Program-made: the position numbers and the translations under genes | DNA from: Planctomycetota bacterium | GTDB lineage: Bacteria; Planctomycetota; UBA1135; UBA2386 | Assembly (NCBI GenBank): GCA_025459175.1 | Contig: JALORC010000079.1 | Span: 1 to 32,725, forward strand | Length of the DNA stretch: 32,725 bases | Reading direction: 5' to 3' | Part shown: one piece after another, positions 30,435-32,725 of the stretch | Position numbering within the stretch: the first letter of the stretch is position 1 | Layout of the letters: every line of letters starts with the position of its first letter | Notes under the pieces: generated by a model | Told to the model about the DNA's origin: nothing | The model's database searches: none | The model's input: the letters and a program-made list of their open reading frames with translations, nothing else

Positions 30435-32075
30435 CTAACGCACCAGCCGCGTGTAGCGGCTCCGCGCCGACAGCGCCAAGGCCCACAACGCGGTGGCGCG
30501 CCGGCGCGATTGACCCGCCGGCGGCTGCCAGCTGCCAGCGGCGGCGCCCTGGTCCTGGGTGTTCACCACGGCTGCATCCAGGCGTGGCAGCCACTGGGCC
30601 CACTGGCGACCGCCGTTCTGGAACAGCGCGAACGTGGCCCAGTAGCAGGTCTCCGGATCGCTGGCTGCGGCCCGTTCGGTGATCAAGTCACTGAGTGCTT
30701 CGCGCGGGAACTGCTCACCGCTGCGGCCGGCGAAGAAGTGCGCGAACAGTTCGGCTGCGGCCGCGCGTGGCTCCTGTTGCGGGTGTTGGTCGAACCAGGC
30801 GATCAGCTCGGCGGTGCCAGCACCGGTCCGCAGACGGAAGAACTCCGCCGATGCGATTGCCGACATTGCCCAGGCGGTGCTGCAGGCATCGCTCGCCGCT
30901 TCACGATCGCCGTCGTGCCAGCCGCCGTCCGTGCCCCGCAGCGCGATCAGGCGATCGAGCGCCAGTTGCGCCGGCCCATGCACCAGGCCGCGCGTCGGGG
31001 ACAGCCCATAGGCTTCGGTCAGCGCGTAGGCCGCGACGGCCTGGGCGGTGGTCGAGCGCGGCCCGGCGAGGCCGAAGCCGCCGTCGTCGTGTTGCGCCGC
31101 CACCAGGGCGCCGATGGCCCGGCGCAGCGGCTGGCTGTGATCGCCGGCAGCGAGATGGGACCCGTCGGCGAGCAGGCACAACGCGATGAGGGCCGTGGTC
31201 TCGATCGCTTCCAGCCGGTCGCCGGCCGGGATGCCGAAGGGTAGTTCGTTGCCGAGCCAGTGCAGGCTGCGCAGCAGTGCCTCGCGGCTCGGGTCGGCGT
31301 CGCGCGCGCGACCGCCGCGACCGCCGTAGCGACCGCCCGCGCCACCGTCCTCGCCGATGGCGACGGCGGCGGCCGGCGCCCGTTCGCGGCCGCCGATCGG
31401 AGCGTCGGCGAGGCCACTGGCGGCAGCCAGTTCGCGCGGCTCGACCGCCACCAGCAGCACCGATTCGAGATCGAGCGCGAACGCGGTGCGCGGCGCCGCC
31501 TGACCCGGATCACCGGGCTGCGTGCGCAGCACCAGGCGCACGTCGCCGGCCTCGGCGCACGCGGCCACCAGCGGCAGCAGTTGGCCGTAGGTCGCGTTCG
31601 CCGGCACCAGCACCTCGAGCACGAACGGCACGGTGTGCAGCGCCCTCCAGCCGCTCCGCAGGCGGCGCAGCAGCGGCGTCACACTCGACGGCGGCACACC
31701 CGTGCGTTCGTGATGGGCGCGCAGGGTCAACAGCGTCGGCGCGTCGGCTGCTTCCGGCAGCGCCAGCAGGATCGCGCCCTCGCGGCCGTCCGGGACTGCC
31801 GCCGCCAGGTGCACATGGCGGGTGCCGGCGGCGATGGCTGTCGTGAGTTGCTCGATGACGAGGCCAGCGCTCGCGCTGGGGGTGGCGCGCAGAACGAGTT
31901 CCGGCCGGTCTGCGGGCCACGGTGGCAGGTTGCCGATCCCCGGCATGGTGTGGCTCGGCAGGTCGGCCGGCAACGGCCCGGCGCGCAGCAGCGTCGGCAG
32001 GGCCGCTGGCGGCGGATCCTGGACGGGCCACACCGGGATGAGCGTCACGCACAGTGCGATCGAGGACAGCAGCAT
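30435..32075 (-). CDS. Exported protein: ExbD-like segments plus prenyltransferase/terpene-cyclase toroid
   Basis: This 546-aa protein has a signal peptide (about 1-20). The C-terminal half (about 270-540) shows alpha/alpha-toroid repeats of the prenyltransferase/squalene-oxidase type: 'ALLRSLHWLGNE', 'GALVAAQHDDGGFGL', 'LDRLIALRGTDGGWHD' and 'ACSTAWAMSAI'. The acidic DxDD motif of a true squalene-hopene cyclase is not seen, so it is probably a non-enzymatic binding toroid. The N-terminal part has two stretches reminiscent of the ExbD/TolR periplasmic domain: 'SAGLVIEQLTTAIAAGTRHV' and 'NATYGQLLPLVAACAEAG'. This resemblance is weak and is an inference. A Gly/Arg-rich linker ('GGAGGRYGGRGGR') joins the halves. 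The ATG at 32075 has GGAG about nine bases upstream; the longer frame is antisense to the next gene. Confidence 0.72.
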   Translation of the reverse strand: MLLSSIALCVTLIPVWPVQDPPPAALPTLLRAGPLPADLPSHTMPGIGNLPPWPADRPELVLRATPSASAGLVIEQLTTAIAAGTRHVHLAAAVPDGREGAILLALPEAADAPTLLTLRAHHERTGVPPSSVTPLLRRLRSGWRALHTVPFVLEVLVPANATYGQLLPLVAACAEAGDVRLVLRTQPGDPGQAAPRTAFALDLESVLLVAVEPRELAAASGLADAPIGGRERAPAAAVAIGEDGGAGGRYGGRGGRARDADPSREALLRSLHWLGNELPFGIPAGDRLEAIETTALIALCLLADGSHLAAGDHSQPLRRAIGALVAAQHDDGGFGLAGPRSTTAQAVAAYALTEAYGLSPTRGLVHGPAQLALDRLIALRGTDGGWHDGDREAASDACSTAWAMSAIASAEFFRLRTGAGTAELIAWFDQHPQQEPRAAAAELFAHFFAGRSGEQFPREALSDLITERAAASDPETCYWATFALFQNGGRQWAQWLPRLDAAVVNTQDQGAAAGSWQPPAGQSRRRATALWALALSARSRYTRLVR

Positions 32076-32174
32076 CGGAACTCCGGGAAAGCCGCCGCCA
32101 ACGAAGGTTGGTTGCGACTGGTTCACCGGGCCGCGCAATGGTCCCGTCTGCCGGCCGGTGGTATGCCTGTGGTC

Positions 32175-32725
32175 ATGTTGCGCACGCTCGCCGCGGGTTG
32201 TTTGTCGTTGGTCCTCGGGGCTCAACAATCGGCGGCGGTGGTCGGGGACGTGCCGATCGGCAAGGCCGAGCTGCAGGTCCGCACCGGCCCGGCCGAACGG
32301 CCAGTCGAACTGCAGGTGTTCACCTACCGGCCGGCCAACTGGTCGGGGCAGCGCCTGTTGTTCGTGATGCACGGCGTGCTGCGCAACGCCGACGAGTACC
32401 GCGACCACGCGGTCGGCATGGCGGATCGCTTCGATGCGCTGGTGGTGGCGCCGAAGTTCGACGAAGAGCGCTTCCCGAGTCGCGCCTACCAGCGCGGCGG
32501 GTTGTTGCGCGAGGACGGTTCGCTCGCGCCGAAGGAGGAATGGACCTACGCGCGCATTCCCGAACTGGCGGCCGCGATCCGCACTCGCACCGGCAAGCCC
32601 GACGCACAGCTGTACGTGATCGGCCATTCGGCCGGCGGGCAGTTCGTGGTGCGCATGAGTGCGTTCCAGGACACCGGTGCGGTGCGGCTGGTGGCGGCGA
32701 ACCCGGGCAGCGTGCTGCTGCCGAC
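32175..32725 (+). CDS. Secreted alpha/beta-hydrolase, C-terminus beyond the window
   Basis: I translated this frame directly: 183 complete codons stay open to the window edge, so it is partial. A signal peptide (about 1-18, 'LAAGCLSLVLGAQQ') is followed by a beta-strand region, the oxyanion segment 'FVMHGVLRNADEY' and the nucleophile elbow 'VIGHSAGGQF'. The latter is a classical GxSxG with serine in GHSAGG. The catalytic acid and histidine must lie beyond the window. It resembles PHB-depolymerase-like or poly-ester hydrolases; the substrate is unknown. The ATG at 32175 follows a TATGCC box (32162-32167) by seven bases, suggesting a leaderless start. An in-frame ATG at 32163 overlaps that box. 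It is divergent from the toroid protein across 99 bases. Confidence 0.82.
   Translation, partial: MLRTLAAGCLSLVLGAQQSAAVVGDVPIGKAELQVRTGPAERPVELQVFTYRPANWSGQRLLFVMHGVLRNADEYRDHAVGMADRFDALVVAPKFDEERFPSRAYQRGGLLREDGSLAPKEEWTYARIPELAAAIRTRTGKPDAQLYVIGHSAGGQFVVRMSAFQDTGAVRLVAANPGSVLLP

Noticed and set aside
32076..32627. Minus-strand extension of the toroid protein frame
   Set aside because: It is antisense to the hydrolase gene with signal peptide and GHSAGG motif; the toroid protein has its own signal peptide at 32075.

Overview
The window is strongly GC-rich throughout. Its gene style points to a Gram-negative planctomycete-type bacterium: large secreted proteins with a recurring C-terminal module ending in a 'NGLQV'-like motif, secreted WD40 and PD40 propellers, a carboxypeptidase-regulatory-like giant, a MauG/CCP-type di-haem peroxidase, and HldE for heptose-containing LPS. 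The phylum is an inference from protein style, since no rRNA or other phylogenetic marker is present. Genes are densely packed on both strands. Convergent pairs are separated by only a few to about twenty bases, except 21236-21349. No gene-free stretch exceeds 300 bases; the largest are 5057-5341 and 14980-15228.

Layout. 1-2671: a truncated PAS sensor and endonuclease III (-), then a SUFU-domain protein coupled to a DUF1289 protein (+). 2684-9597: an Ig-containing secreted esterase (-), a divergent 1029-aa glycine-rich surface protein with a small membrane protein behind it (+), and a Uma2-type nuclease-fold protein (-). 9690-14767: a + strand run of a deoxyhypusine-synthase-like protein, HldE, an RlaP-like nucleotidyltransferase, an MntA/HepT (MNT-HEPN) pair and a second RlaP-like nucleotidyltransferase. 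14785-17519: a CPXCG zinc-ribbon protein (-) and a DNA-repair operon of Nei and a cryptochrome-DASH-type photolyase (+). 17588-21235: a secreted WD40 protein and an orphan FAD-dependent halogenase-like enzyme (+). 21350-25307: two exported proteins (-), queA (+) and thiE (-). 25387-32725: a TPR membrane protein (+), a 908-aa carboxypeptidase-regulatory-like protein (-), a di-haem peroxidase with an extra C-terminal domain (+), an ExbD-like/terpene-cyclase-toroid protein (-) and a serine hydrolase cut by the window end (+).

How the genes work together. Nth, Nei and the photolyase form a base-excision and photorepair set, with Nei and the photolyase translationally overlapped. The 12138-14767 block puts three pol-beta-fold nucleotidyltransferases and a HEPN protein side by side, and is the best candidate here for an undescribed RNA- or protein-nucleotidylating system. 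Several genes carry -10-like boxes only 6-7 nt ahead of the start codon, suggesting leaderless transcripts. No tRNA, rRNA, CRISPR array, insertion sequence or origin was recognised.
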